25,873 nucleotides of DNA from an uncultured Muribaculaceae bacterium (lineage in GTDB: Bacteria > Bacteroidota > Bacteroidia > Bacteroidales > Muribaculaceae), in assembly GCA_910579605.1 (NCBI GenBank), contig CAJTUG010000001.1, forward strand, positions 102,158 through 128,030, in the 5' to 3' direction. Numbering within the stretch: the first letter of the stretch is position 1; each line of letters starts with the position of its first letter. The notes beneath the pieces are model-generated. The model saw only the letters and a program-made list of their open reading frames with translations. It did no database searches and was not told where the DNA came from. The translations under genes and the position numbers were made by a program. This document shows, piece after piece, positions 9,153-16,942 of this stretch.

Positions 9153-9204
9153 CACCGCAAAAAGTGCAAATTAAATTAATATTCAACTATAAATTAAAGT
9201 CTCT

Positions 9205-10404
9205 ATGAAAAAAGCTACTCTTATAGCAGCTGCTTGCGCCCTCTTCTGTGGCGCTCAAGCTCTTGTTGCTCAGGAGCCTGCGCAGGAAGTTACCTACGTT
9301 AACGATCCTACCCAGGGCGTTCTTCTCAACAGAATGAAGGACAATTGGTTTATCACAGCAGAAGGTGGTGCAGGTATTTACTTTGCCCACAAATCGATTC
9401 ACCGCAAATTGTCTGACCGCTTCGCTCCCGCTGCATCTATCTATGTTGGTAAATGGTTCTCTCCTGTATTCGGTGGTCGTGTAGGTGTAAACTGGCTTCA
9501 GGCAAAAGGCCTCGCTACAGGTCCTGAATATATCGGCGTTCTTCCCGGCGAAACCGTAGGAAGCTACTACAAAACCAAATACAACGAAATCGGTCCGGTT
9601 TTCGATGTTATGGTTAACCTCACTAACTGGTGGTGCGGATATCGTCCCAACCGCATTTACAACGCTACATTCTATGTTGGTGCTGGTGCTTATTTCACAT
9701 TCACCAAACAAGACGACAGCTGGAAAAATGCTAAAGATAATATCATGACCCTCCGTGCCGGTATTATCAACAGCTTCAACGTAAGCAAGCAAGTTCAGCT
9801 CTCTCTCGACATCCGTTGGAGCGGCCTCGACGGTCTCCAGAATATGGGTGGTCAGGGTTGGAACGAAGACTACATGGATCTCCAGGCATACCTTGGCGTT
9901 ACATACCTCTTCAAAAACCGCGAATGGAACGCACCTGTTGTTCCCGTTTGCCCCGAACCCGAAAACTGCGACGCTCTCCGCGCTCGCCTTGCAGCTGCAG
10001 ATGCTCGCATTGCAGACCTCGAAGCTCAGCTCAAAGATTGCCTCGCTCGCCCCGTGGAAACTGTTGTTGAAAACAACGGCCCCTTGGCTACAGTTTACTA
10101 CCCCATCGGTGTTTCTCGCCTTTCTCGCGAAAACAACCGCGTAGTTAAAGCAATCGCTCATGTTATGAGCCAGGATTCTAACAAGAAATATGTTGTTACA
10201 GGTTGGGCCGATAACTATACCGGTACCGATAACATCAACATCCGTCTCCGCAAAAACCGCGCTGAAGGTGTTAAGAAAGTCCTCCTTGCAAACGGTGTTG
10301 CAGAAAGCCAGCTCACAGTTACCACAAACAACGGTAACCTCAGCGACCTCGGCGAAAAATGCGTCGCTCTCGACCGCGCCGTTACTATCGAAGAAGCAAA
10401 ATAA
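9205..10404 (+). CDS. OmpA-family outer membrane protein
   Basis: 399 residues. A signal peptide at 1-23 (basic MKK, hydrophobic core, cleavage near VAQ-EP) is followed by an N-terminal beta-barrel-like region at about 48-237 rich in alternating aromatic/glycine strands (FITAEGGAGIYF, ATFYVGAGAYFTF, LQAYLGVTYLF). A short coiled-coil linker (about 254-280, DALRARLAAADARIADLEAQ) leads to an OmpA-like peptidoglycan-binding domain (about 293-397) with TGWADNYTG and the IRLRKNRAEGV signature containing R352. It probably ties the outer membrane to peptidoglycan. Codons are strongly biased to a small set (CTC, CGC, AAC, GTT), as in abundant proteins. Stands alone between its own promoter and a strong terminator. 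Confidence 0.9.
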   Translation: MKKATLIAAACALFCGAQALVAQEPAQEVTYVNDPTQGVLLNRMKDNWFITAEGGAGIYFAHKSIHRKLSDRFAPAASIYVGKWFSPVFGGRVGVNWLQAKGLATGPEYIGVLPGETVGSYYKTKYNEIGPVFDVMVNLTNWWCGYRPNRIYNATFYVGAGAYFTFTKQDDSWKNAKDNIMTLRAGIINSFNVSKQVQLSLDIRWSGLDGLQNMGGQGWNEDYMDLQAYLGVTYLFKNREWNAPVVPVCPEPENCDALRARLAAADARIADLEAQLKDCLARPVETVVENNGPLATVYYPIGVSRLSRENNRVVKAIAHVMSQDSNKKYVVTGWADNYTGTDNINIRLRKNRAEGVKKVLLANGVAESQLTVTTNNGNLSDLGEKCVALDRAVTIEEAK

Positions 10405-10414
10405 TTATTGCTTA

Positions 10415-10462
10415 CATAAAAAACAAGTGCGCAATGCCATTGCGCACTTGTTTTTTTTATGT
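10415..10462. terminator. Strong, probably two-way terminator after the OmpA gene
   Basis: Perfect inverted repeat with arms ACAAGTGCGCAA / TTGCGCACTTGT (10423-10434, 10440-10451) and a 5-base loop, flanked by A6 on the left and T8 on the right, so it can end transcripts from both strands. It sits 10 bases after the OmpA-family stop, between convergent genes. Confidence 0.92.
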
Positions 10463-10481
10463 ATGTATTTAGTTGAAAAAG

Positions 10482-10517
10482 AAAGGATAGCCTCAGTTTC
10501 CCCGACGGCTATCCTTT
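10482..10517 (-). terminator. Terminator of the thioredoxin-like gene
   Basis: Inverted repeat AAAGGATAGCC / GGCTATCCTTT with 11-bp arms and a 14-base loop. On the minus strand it follows the thioredoxin-like stop by about 10 bases and is followed by a T-rich run (TTTCTTTTTC). It also has T6 on the plus side, so it could act as a second block for the OmpA transcript. Confidence 0.85.
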
Positions 10518-10526
10518 TTTATGGCT

Positions 10527-10826
10527 TTAAGCCATATATTCCTGTATCGTTTTCAAGAGCGTGTTGCCGTCGATTTCACCGGAGTGGCGCCATACGGCTT
10601 CACCGTTACGGTAAATTACAAATGTAGGTACAGACTCAACGCCGGCTTCGTCGGCATACTCTTGATTCTTGTCTATATCAAATTGGTAAATGGGCATAGT
10701 ATCGCCCAAGAGCTGGCGGATATCCGCCACAATAGGCATCATGTGCCTGCAGTGAGGGCACCACGTGGCATAAAATTCCACAAGTATGGCTGGTGCGCTT
10801 TGAATGAGAGAGCTGTATTCGTTCAT
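10527..10826 (-). CDS. Small thioredoxin-fold protein with CPHC active site
   Basis: 99 residues, full thioredoxin length. VEFYATWCPHC places the active site near residues 22-26 and the cis-proline loop is VESVPTFVIYRNG. The dipeptide between the cysteines is Pro-His, as in DsbA-type oxidases, not the Gly-Pro of ordinary reducing thioredoxins. There is no signal peptide, so it appears cytoplasmic. In known proteins, CPHC raises the redox potential relative to CGPC, so the protein may be less reducing; its role here is unknown. It lies 82 bases downstream of the histidine kinase gene in the same direction, and an inverted repeat lies in that gap. It may be independent of the pump operon or its last gene. 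Confidence 0.85.
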   Translation of the reverse strand: MNEYSSLIQSAPAILVEFYATWCPHCRHMMPIVADIRQLLGDTMPIYQFDIDKNQEYADEAGVESVPTFVIYRNGEAVWRHSGEIDGNTLLKTIQEYMA

Positions 10827-10838
10827 AAATTCGTGGTT

Positions 10839-10860
10839 TTGTAAAGAATTACCTTTACAA
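10839..10860. repeat. Perfect 8-bp dyad upstream of the CPHC thioredoxin gene
   Basis: TTGTAAAG-AATTAC-CTTTACAA, two perfect 8-base arms around 6 bases, 13 bases upstream of the thioredoxin-like start. No T run follows it on either strand, so it is a poor terminator. It may be an operator or an mRNA leader hairpin. No TAnnTTTG box is seen in the 82-base gap. Confidence 0.4.
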
Positions 10861-10908
10861 CGTCACTGGCTTCGCAAATGTTCAGGACGCTTATGGTGTA
10901 GTCAGGTT

Positions 10909-12108
10909 CTATCTGCGGAATTCAAAGCGGAAACGAGTGAGATCGGTAGTAGATAAAGTGCAATTGGCATTATGACGGCATGCTATTTCGCGTGCGAATG
11001 TAAGGCCTATACCTTGGCCTCCCGGTTTATCGGTGAAAAATGGCGAAAAAATCTTTTTACGTGCATCTACAGAGATTCCCGGCCCGTTGTCGGCAACGAC
11101 AATGGCAGGCGGTTGTGCCTCTATCTCAAGACAGATATTGCCTTTTGCACAGATGCTCTCGCATGAATTTTTCACCGCGTTGACAATTACCTGCTCAAGC
11201 ATAGGAGCATCGGCCATTACATTTACATCGCTTTCTGGGCAAACTATGGAAAAATCTATCTCGCGAGGCTTGCACAGGCTCTCCAAGAAGGGCTTGAGGC
11301 TATTGGCCAAGCTACATAGATCCACTTGTCTGAGGTTTGCTTGCGGAGTGCGCACAACCTCTGCATATTTGTCTATGAATTGTCCGAGCGATTTTGTTCG
11401 GGTGGCACATGCGGCAATCAGCTCCGGATCGTGCTCCAATTCCAACGCCGATAATGCCGTGTTTAGACCTGCAACGCTGTTGTTTATTTCATGGGCGATT
11501 ATACGTATCACTTTCCCGTAGGCCACGCGCTCGGCCGCAGCTACAGCATCTGTTATGTTTTCTATGACATAGAATGAATGATTCACCCCCTTTTCTATGA
11601 AAGTTCCTTTGATGATTTTGCACAAGGTGCCGTCGGCGGTGCGTATCGTTCCTTCTTCAAGTAGTGAATGGTCGGGCATTAGTTTTTTTGCTGCCGGATT
11701 TTCTAAAATAATCTCGCCACGTGGACCGCAAATAACTATTCCCACCGGGGTAACTTCCGTGAGGGCAGATAGGAAATGTCGCTGTTCCTCCATTTCCACT
11801 TTCTGGTTATGCAGCCGTGTGAACATCTGGTTGAAAACGTCTACCGCTGCATCCACATCGCTGTTACCTACTTTCACAAGTCGCGAGTTCCAATCCTGAG
11901 AATTTAGCAAATCCATTCCTCCTTTTATCATATAAATAGGACGGATTACTTTTCGGAAGAAATAAATGCAGAGTGCAATATTGGCAACCGCCAATATTTC
12001 TACGGCGTAGAACCACGGCGAGAAAGCTTTTGCCGATAAGATCCCGGCTAAAATATAGACCGGTATTTGAAATAATAGGAGTAGTGTGAATGTGAATCGT
12101 AGCGACAT
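10909..12108 (-). CDS. Membrane sensor histidine kinase, NtrY-like, partner of the sigma-54 activator
   Basis: 399 residues. Two hydrophobic helices at about 5-27 and 32-51 are separated by only a few residues, so there is no periplasmic sensor domain. A HAMP-like linker (about 52-105) and a PAS-like region (about 110-190, ALTEVTPVGIVICGPRGEIILENPAA) follow. The H-box has H206 in IIAHEINNSVAGL, without the usual proline of HExxNP. The ATPase domain has an N-box (N310/N314), DNGPG at 340-344, FSPFFTDKPGGQGIGL with GIGL at 366-369. All residues for kinase activity seem present. It starts 7 bases after the response regulator stop, so the pair is cotranscribed and very likely a cognate two-component system controlling the adjacent efflux genes. 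The signal is unknown. Confidence 0.9.
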   Translation of the reverse strand: MSLRFTFTLLLLFQIPVYILAGILSAKAFSPWFYAVEILAVANIALCIYFFRKVIRPIYMIKGGMDLLNSQDWNSRLVKVGNSDVDAAVDVFNQMFTRLHNQKVEMEEQRHFLSALTEVTPVGIVICGPRGEIILENPAAKKLMPDHSLLEEGTIRTADGTLCKIIKGTFIEKGVNHSFYVIENITDAVAAAERVAYGKVIRIIAHEINNSVAGLNTALSALELEHDPELIAACATRTKSLGQFIDKYAEVVRTPQANLRQVDLCSLANSLKPFLESLCKPREIDFSIVCPESDVNVMADAPMLEQVIVNAVKNSCESICAKGNICLEIEAQPPAIVVADNGPGISVDARKKIFSPFFTDKPGGQGIGLTFAREIACRHNANCTLSTTDLTRFRFEFRR

Positions 12109-12115
12109 ATAGCGG

Positions 12116-13438
12116 TCAACGAATATTGAATTTTTCTATTCTGCGGTATAGCGCGGCTCTGGACAGGCCTAAAGCCGAAGCCGCTTGTGAAATATTGCCG
12201 CCGGAAATGCGCAATGCTTCTTCTATTTTCTCTTTTTCCAGTGCTTCGAGGCTCCCGTGGCGCGGTTGGTCGGTTTTTGTGATGTCGGTAACTAAATGTG
12301 TCCCGTTTATGATGCATTCTCCGCTGTTGAGCAAGAGCGACCGGTGTATGAGATTCTTTAGTTCGCGCACGTTGCCAGGGTATGGCAGTGAGCGCAGTTT
12401 CGCCATGGCATCGGCAGAAATTTCGGGGAATTCTATGCCGGCATTCTCTTTGCGGAGCTCCGAAGCGAAATGTTCTGCAAGAAGGGGGATGTCGGAAGGC
12501 CGTTGGCGCAGCGACGGCATGTTTATGGTCACCAGGTTTATGCGATAGAACAGATCCTCGCGAAACTCGCGTGTAGCCACCATTGCCGGCAAATCGGCAT
12601 TTGTGGCGCAGATTACTCTCACATCCACGTGGCGAGTGGCGCTTGATCCGAGCGGCTCAAAACTTTGTTCTTGGAGCACCCTTAGGAGTTTCACTTGCGA
12701 CACGGCATCGAGTTCGCCTATTTCGTCAAGGAAAATCGTTCCGCCATCGGCCATTTCAAATCGTCCCTTCCTGTCGGCCACTGCACCCGTAAAAGCCCCT
12801 TTCTTATGCCCGAACATTTTGCTCTCGAAGAGCGACGACGGCATGCCACCGAGGTTGACTTTAATAAATGCTTTGTTTCTTCTCTGGCTGTTTCGGTGTA
12901 TGGCTTGCGCTATAAGTTCTTTGCCCGTGCCGCTCTCGCCGCATATGAGTACCGGGGCGTTTGTCGTGGCTACCCTGGCCACTGTCTTTAGAATATTTTC
13001 GAGAGCAGGGCTGTTGCCGATTATTCCGCTGCGGTCTAATGTGTCTTTTCGGTTTTCTTGTGTTTCCGGCTTGTTCAGCTCAAGGGCGGTTTCTATACGT
13101 TGCAGCAATTTGCGGTTGTCCCATGGCTTGGTGATGAAATCGAAGGCTCCAGCTTTCACCCCTTCCACGGCAAGATCTATGCTACCCCATGCAGTCATGA
13201 GGATAACCGGTACTCCCGGACGGAATATTTTTATCTGTTTTAGGAGCGTCAAGCCTTCTGTCCCGTCGGTAGAACGGGTGTAGTTCATGTCCATGAGAAC
13301 TAAATCAGGACTCTCGGCGCGTACTATTTCTATTGCCTGAGCCGGAGAGGTAGCTTGCAGGGTAGAGTAGCCGCTATGCTTAAGTAATACTTTGAGAGCC
13401 GCCAATATGGTTATGTCGTCGTCCACAATGAGTATCAT
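12116..13438 (-). CDS. NtrC-family sigma-54-dependent response regulator
   Basis: 440 residues with three domains. Receiver (1-120): acidic pocket DDD at 6-8, phospho-acceptor D50, T82 and K104. AAA+ activator (about 137-370): Walker A GESGTGK at 167-173, the sigma-54 contact loop GAFTGA at 214-219, Walker B FLDE at 236-239, and an RQRPSDIPLL sensor region. Fis-type helix-turn-helix (about 395-440): GGNISQAASALGLSRAALYRRI. The intact GAFTGA loop means it should activate RNA polymerase with sigma-54. It sits between the TolC-like gene (20-base gap) and its kinase. The -24/-12 promoter and TGTCCG palindrome upstream of the pump operon are its likely targets, which would make the circuit self-amplifying. 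Confidence 0.95.
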   Translation of the reverse strand: MILIVDDDITILAALKVLLKHSGYSTLQATSPAQAIEIVRAESPDLVLMDMNYTRSTDGTEGLTLLKQIKIFRPGVPVILMTAWGSIDLAVEGVKAGAFDFITKPWDNRKLLQRIETALELNKPETQENRKDTLDRSGIIGNSPALENILKTVARVATTNAPVLICGESGTGKELIAQAIHRNSQRRNKAFIKVNLGGMPSSLFESKMFGHKKGAFTGAVADRKGRFEMADGGTIFLDEIGELDAVSQVKLLRVLQEQSFEPLGSSATRHVDVRVICATNADLPAMVATREFREDLFYRINLVTINMPSLRQRPSDIPLLAEHFASELRKENAGIEFPEISADAMAKLRSLPYPGNVRELKNLIHRSLLLNSGECIINGTHLVTDITKTDQPRHGSLEALEKEKIEEALRISGGNISQAASALGLSRAALYRRIEKFNIR

Positions 13439-13442
13439 GGTG

Positions 13443-13450
13443 CAAATCTA
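13443..13450 (-). promoter_or_regulatory. Possible internal promoter for the regulator-kinase pair
   Basis: Minus-strand TAGATTTG matches TAnnTTTG in the 20-base gap between the TolC-like gene and the regulator. A start about 7 bases downstream would fall on the regulator ATG itself, giving a leaderless or nearly leaderless message. No good -33 element is seen; a TTG lies 23 bases upstream. It would give basal regulator independent of sigma-54. Weak evidence. Confidence 0.3.
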
Positions 13451-13458
13451 CAAAAAAA

Positions 13459-14946
13459 CTATGAATCTATCGGCAATAAAGTTCTCTTATTCATAAAATC
13501 ATAGAGGGTGAGGCTTCGCAGTTGATAGAAATAATACCAATAGTAGAAAAGCTCATTAAGTTGCTTTTGGCGCATAGAGTCTTTATTCTGTTGGGAGTCG
13601 CTGAGGTCTAATGTCGAGATTCTGCCTATGAGGAATGTTTCGACGTTAGTTTCATAGCGTTTGTTGGCGATCTCAACTGCTTTTTGAGCCAGCTCGACTT
13701 GTTGGCGCTGGTTGTTGAAACGTTCTACAAGGATAAACAGATTCTGTTTAAAATCAATGGTTTCCTTATTGATGGTGTTTTTCACCAATTCTCGCTGACT
13801 TTCGGCTACTCTTACGGCGCCTTTGCGTTTTCCCCAATCGAGCAGAGGAACGGCAACTCCAATCTCCACTACTTGGTTGGATTTCAAGTTGCGGTATGCG
13901 TCGTTGAAATTGTCGTTGGCTCCGGTGTATCCGACTTGGGCAAAGAGGTTTATTTCGTGTCGTGCGCCACGAGCTTTTGCCACTTCATAGTCGGCTTCAA
14001 GCTGCCGTCGTCTTATGTTTAGAACAAAAGCATTGTTCTCTGTAGCAAGCTCAAAGGCAAGGGTAAAATCGACATCGTTGATGTGTGGTACCGGTGGCTC
14101 GGAAAGATCTATTTCCACGTTTTCTACCCCTAAGAATGAACCTAATGCGAAAGCCCGGCTTTTTGCGGTGCTTTCGTCTGCAGCCACATCGGCCTGTGCC
14201 GTGAGCATGGTGAGTTCTATTTGCAGGAGGTCGTTTTCGCTTATCTGCCCCATGCTACGTTTAGCTTTTGCAGCACGGTATAGCTTGACGGCATTGTCGT
14301 AGTTTTGCCGCGACGATTCCAGGGCTTCGCGGGCAATGAGGAGGTTGAAATAGTGTGTTATGGCTTGCATGGCAACTTCTTCGGTGCTGCTATACCATTT
14401 TGCACGGGCCTCTTTCAGTTTCACCGGTTCTATTTTTCTATCCCATTTCACGTCGTTCACGCCAAAAAGCGGTTGGTTCAATGTCAAGGCTACAGGGACA
14501 GACATGAAATTGTTGCCCTTGTTGCCGCTCAGCTGCCTCATATAATTTAGTGAAGAAGTGAGCGAGATAGTACCGCCGGTGAGCCATATCCGTTGGCTCA
14601 AAGATATTTCGCCGTCGATTTGCAAGTTGTCGTCGGGCACGAAAGAATATGCCCCGTCGGCATTTTGGTATGTGCTGAATCGTTTAGAATACGAAGGTAC
14701 GGTAGCCTTGAGGGTCATTTCCGGCAGAAGCCCCGAGCGGTATGTGCGGTATTGCCAGTAGGCCGTTTCCCATTGGTTTATTGCTGCTGCGGCATCGACG
14801 CTCGTTCGGCGAGCCATTCTTATAGCCTTTTCAAGGTCAAGGTGTAGTGTGTCGGTTTGGGCTTGCGCCTTCGCGTCTATCCCTGCAAATATAGAAGCGA
14901 AAAGCGCTAAGACCCATACCGATTTTATTTGCGACATATAGTTCAT
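13459..14946 (-). CDS. TolC-like outer membrane efflux protein
   Basis: Outer membrane channel of a tripartite pump. The frame is open to 15012, but ATG 14946 (MNYMSQIKSVWVLALF) is 1 base past the ATPase stop and begins a good signal peptide ending near AKAQA; ATG 14937 is an alternative. This gives 495 residues. Two OEP repeats are visible, each with long helical/coiled stretches (LDLEKAIRMARRTSVDAAAAI; STEEVAMQAITHYFNLLIAREALESSR; second copy LAFELATENNAFVLNIRRRQLEADYEVAKARG) and amphipathic strands such as PVALTLNQPLFG and VEIGVAVPLLDWGKRKGAV. Fifth gene of the pump operon; works with the membrane fusion protein and ABC subunits next to it. Substrate unknown. Confidence 0.9.
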   Translation of the reverse strand: MNYMSQIKSVWVLALFASIFAGIDAKAQAQTDTLHLDLEKAIRMARRTSVDAAAAINQWETAYWQYRTYRSGLLPEMTLKATVPSYSKRFSTYQNADGAYSFVPDDNLQIDGEISLSQRIWLTGGTISLTSSLNYMRQLSGNKGNNFMSVPVALTLNQPLFGVNDVKWDRKIEPVKLKEARAKWYSSTEEVAMQAITHYFNLLIAREALESSRQNYDNAVKLYRAAKAKRSMGQISENDLLQIELTMLTAQADVAADESTAKSRAFALGSFLGVENVEIDLSEPPVPHINDVDFTLAFELATENNAFVLNIRRRQLEADYEVAKARGARHEINLFAQVGYTGANDNFNDAYRNLKSNQVVEIGVAVPLLDWGKRKGAVRVAESQRELVKNTINKETIDFKQNLFILVERFNNQRQQVELAQKAVEIANKRYETNVETFLIGRISTLDLSDSQQNKDSMRQKQLNELFYYWYYFYQLRSLTLYDFMNKRTLLPIDS

Positions 14947-14947
14947 A

Positions 14948-15613
14948 TCAGTTAACTTGGCGTCCGTCGAAGAAATGGAAGGTTCGGTCGGTTTCCCGAG
15001 CTTGTTGCTCATTGTGTGTAACCATTACGATTGTGATTCCTTGGTTCTTGTTGAGATCGTGGAGGATATCCATAATTTCACGGCTCATTTTGGAGTCAAG
15101 GTTTCCGCAAGGTTCGTCGGCAAGAATGATAGAGGGATTTCCCACGATTGCTCTTGCTATTGCAACCCTCTGCATTTGTCCTCCCGATAACTGAGAGGGA
15201 AAATGGTCCATGCGGTGGGCAAGCCCTACTTTTTCCAGTGCGGCTTTGGCAAGTTCTTTCTTGTTTGCGGTGGAGTTTTTGCGGTATAGCAGAGGCAGCA
15301 TGACGTTGTCGAGAACGTTGAGCGTGTTTATGAGGTGGAAGCTTTGGAAAACGAATCCGAGGGTCTCGTTGCGGAAACGTGCTGTTTGTTTATCGCTCAT
15401 GCCGCTTGTTGTTTCACCGTTTATTTCCACCGTTCCCGAGGTTGGCTCGTCAAGTAGGCCTATGATATTGAGAAGAGTTGATTTCCCGCAGCCCGAGGGA
15501 CCCATTATACTTACGAATTCACCTTTTTCAATATTTAAATTTACGTTTTCAAGAGCTTGGGTTTCAAGCGTTTTGGTGCGGTATACTTTATTGATGTTTT
15601 TGAGAGTTATCAT
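14948..15613 (-). CDS. ABC transporter ATPase, MacB/LolD type
   Basis: 221 residues, the usual size for a stand-alone MacB/LolD-family nucleotide-binding subunit. Walker A GPSGCGKST at 38-46, Q-loop Q91 in GFVFQSFHL, signature LSGGQ at 143-147, Walker B IILADEP at 163-169 with E168, D-loop GNLDS, and switch H201 in VTHNE. All catalytic residues are present. It powers the two FtsX-type permeases encoded just upstream; in this family ATP hydrolysis drives conformational change of permeases and periplasmic partners (mechanotransmission), not passage through the membrane helices. The TolC-like gene begins 1 base after its stop codon. Confidence 0.95.
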   Translation of the reverse strand: MITLKNINKVYRTKTLETQALENVNLNIEKGEFVSIMGPSGCGKSTLLNIIGLLDEPTSGTVEINGETTSGMSDKQTARFRNETLGFVFQSFHLINTLNVLDNVMLPLLYRKNSTANKKELAKAALEKVGLAHRMDHFPSQLSGGQMQRVAIARAIVGNPSIILADEPCGNLDSKMSREIMDILHDLNKNQGITIVMVTHNEQQARETDRTFHFFDGRQVN

Positions 15614-15639
15614 AGAAATATAATTTTATAGTTAAATAA

Positions 15640-16941
15640 TTATTCGTCGCGCAAGGCGTCTATCGGATTGATGTTGCTGACATTCCGTGCCGGGAAATAT
15701 ACACCGGTAATCACGCATAGGAGTATGAGTACAAATATTATGGCTGATACCACGGCGAAATGTGGCCAGAAGCTGCTTGTCCAGTTGTCTATCAATGCAA
15801 ACATGCCGTTATTGGAATATCCCTCTGACAGACCGTTTCTGAGGGCTATCTGCAGGAATATCAAGTCGCCTACAATGAAAGCTAAGATAGTCAAGACCGA
15901 AGCTTCGCCTATCAGCATTGCCCTTATTTGCCGTTTTAAAGCTCCGTAGGAACGGTGTATGCCCATCTCCTCCACTCGGCGTTGTGTCTGGAGGTAGAAC
16001 GAGCCTACTACTCCTAAAATGAGGTTTATGAGGAAGAAAGCTGCCAGAAGCCATTGTCCCTGGCGTTTGCTTGATATTCCGCGGTCGTATTCTTCTCCGG
16101 AAATTATTTGCGAGAATGGTTGGGCGGTCTGGAAATAATAGTTTCCGGTTTTTAGATTCTCCATTGCCCATTGGGAGAAATCACGGCAGAAATCGTCGGG
16201 ATCTACGCCTTGGCGAAGTCTTACAGCTATTTCGTATTCATCAGAGTTTTCTTGTTCGCGTCCGTAGAAAGCCATTACGTTCGTACGGTTGAAAGATTGG
16301 TATCGGGCATTGCCCACCACGCCAATAATTTCATTGCGGACAGTATCGCTGCCGAAAACTTGCACGAATTCTTTTCCCATTGCATTTTCTCCTGGGAAAC
16401 ATATGTCGGCAAAATCTTTGGTTATTATGATTTTTTTATGGCCTCCCGTAGACTTTGACAGCTCACTAAGGCTTGGATAACCTTCGATTTCCGTGAATCC
16501 ATATGCTTCAAAAAAATTAGTATTGGCAATAAATTGCAATTGGATGGCATGAGCCGGAGTGGAGTCGGGTTTTACGAGTCCGGGATACGACGAGATATTG
16601 AGGCTACCGGAGTTCATGTGGTCCCATCCATAGCCGTATGTGAGATTCTCCACTTCAGGATAGCTGCGCACTTTTGCCAAGAGGCTTTTGAAATTATCTG
16701 CCTTCTTTGCCGAGTCTGATTCTGCTTGGTTGTAGTTGTTGGCGCCTTCGGGATATGATCTAACGGAAATGAGGGCCATGCGGTCTGCATCGTAGCCCAA
16801 AGGAAGGTTGGCGTCGGCAGTGCTTATGATAGCGTCGTCGAGGATAAACCACGATATTATCGTGATGGTAACGAGTTCTATAAACAGCCATGCGTATTTG
16901 CCGCGGCGGTTCCAAAGATTTTTGAATATGAGTTTAAGCAT
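15640..16941 (-). CDS. ABC permease, FtsX/MacB type (second permease)
   Basis: 433 residues from ATG 16941, chosen because it is 1 base beyond the preceding permease stop and starts with the family-like MLKLIFKNLWNRRGKY; the frame is open to 16965. Topology: one N-terminal helix (about 18-36), a long periplasmic MacB_PCD-like domain (about 37-290), then three C-terminal helices. The cytoplasmic coupling motif RVEEMGIHRSYGALKRQI follows the second helix and the end NVSNINPIDALRDE is typical. It is homologous in layout to, but clearly different in sequence from, the permease upstream, so the membrane part is likely a heterodimer. 26 bases separate it from the ATPase gene. Confidence 0.92.
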   Translation of the reverse strand: MLKLIFKNLWNRRGKYAWLFIELVTITIISWFILDDAIISTADANLPLGYDADRMALISVRSYPEGANNYNQAESDSAKKADNFKSLLAKVRSYPEVENLTYGYGWDHMNSGSLNISSYPGLVKPDSTPAHAIQLQFIANTNFFEAYGFTEIEGYPSLSELSKSTGGHKKIIITKDFADICFPGENAMGKEFVQVFGSDTVRNEIIGVVGNARYQSFNRTNVMAFYGREQENSDEYEIAVRLRQGVDPDDFCRDFSQWAMENLKTGNYYFQTAQPFSQIISGEEYDRGISSKRQGQWLLAAFFLINLILGVVGSFYLQTQRRVEEMGIHRSYGALKRQIRAMLIGEASVLTILAFIVGDLIFLQIALRNGLSEGYSNNGMFALIDNWTSSFWPHFAVVSAIIFVLILLCVITGVYFPARNVSNINPIDALRDE

Positions 16942-16942
16942 T

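Noticed and set aside
9187..10161. Long minus-strand open frame (324 codons) opposite the OmpA-family gene
   Set aside because: It mirrors a strongly codon-biased gene, has no family features, and its composition follows the complementary strand. The plus-strand gene has signal peptide, barrel and OmpA motif.
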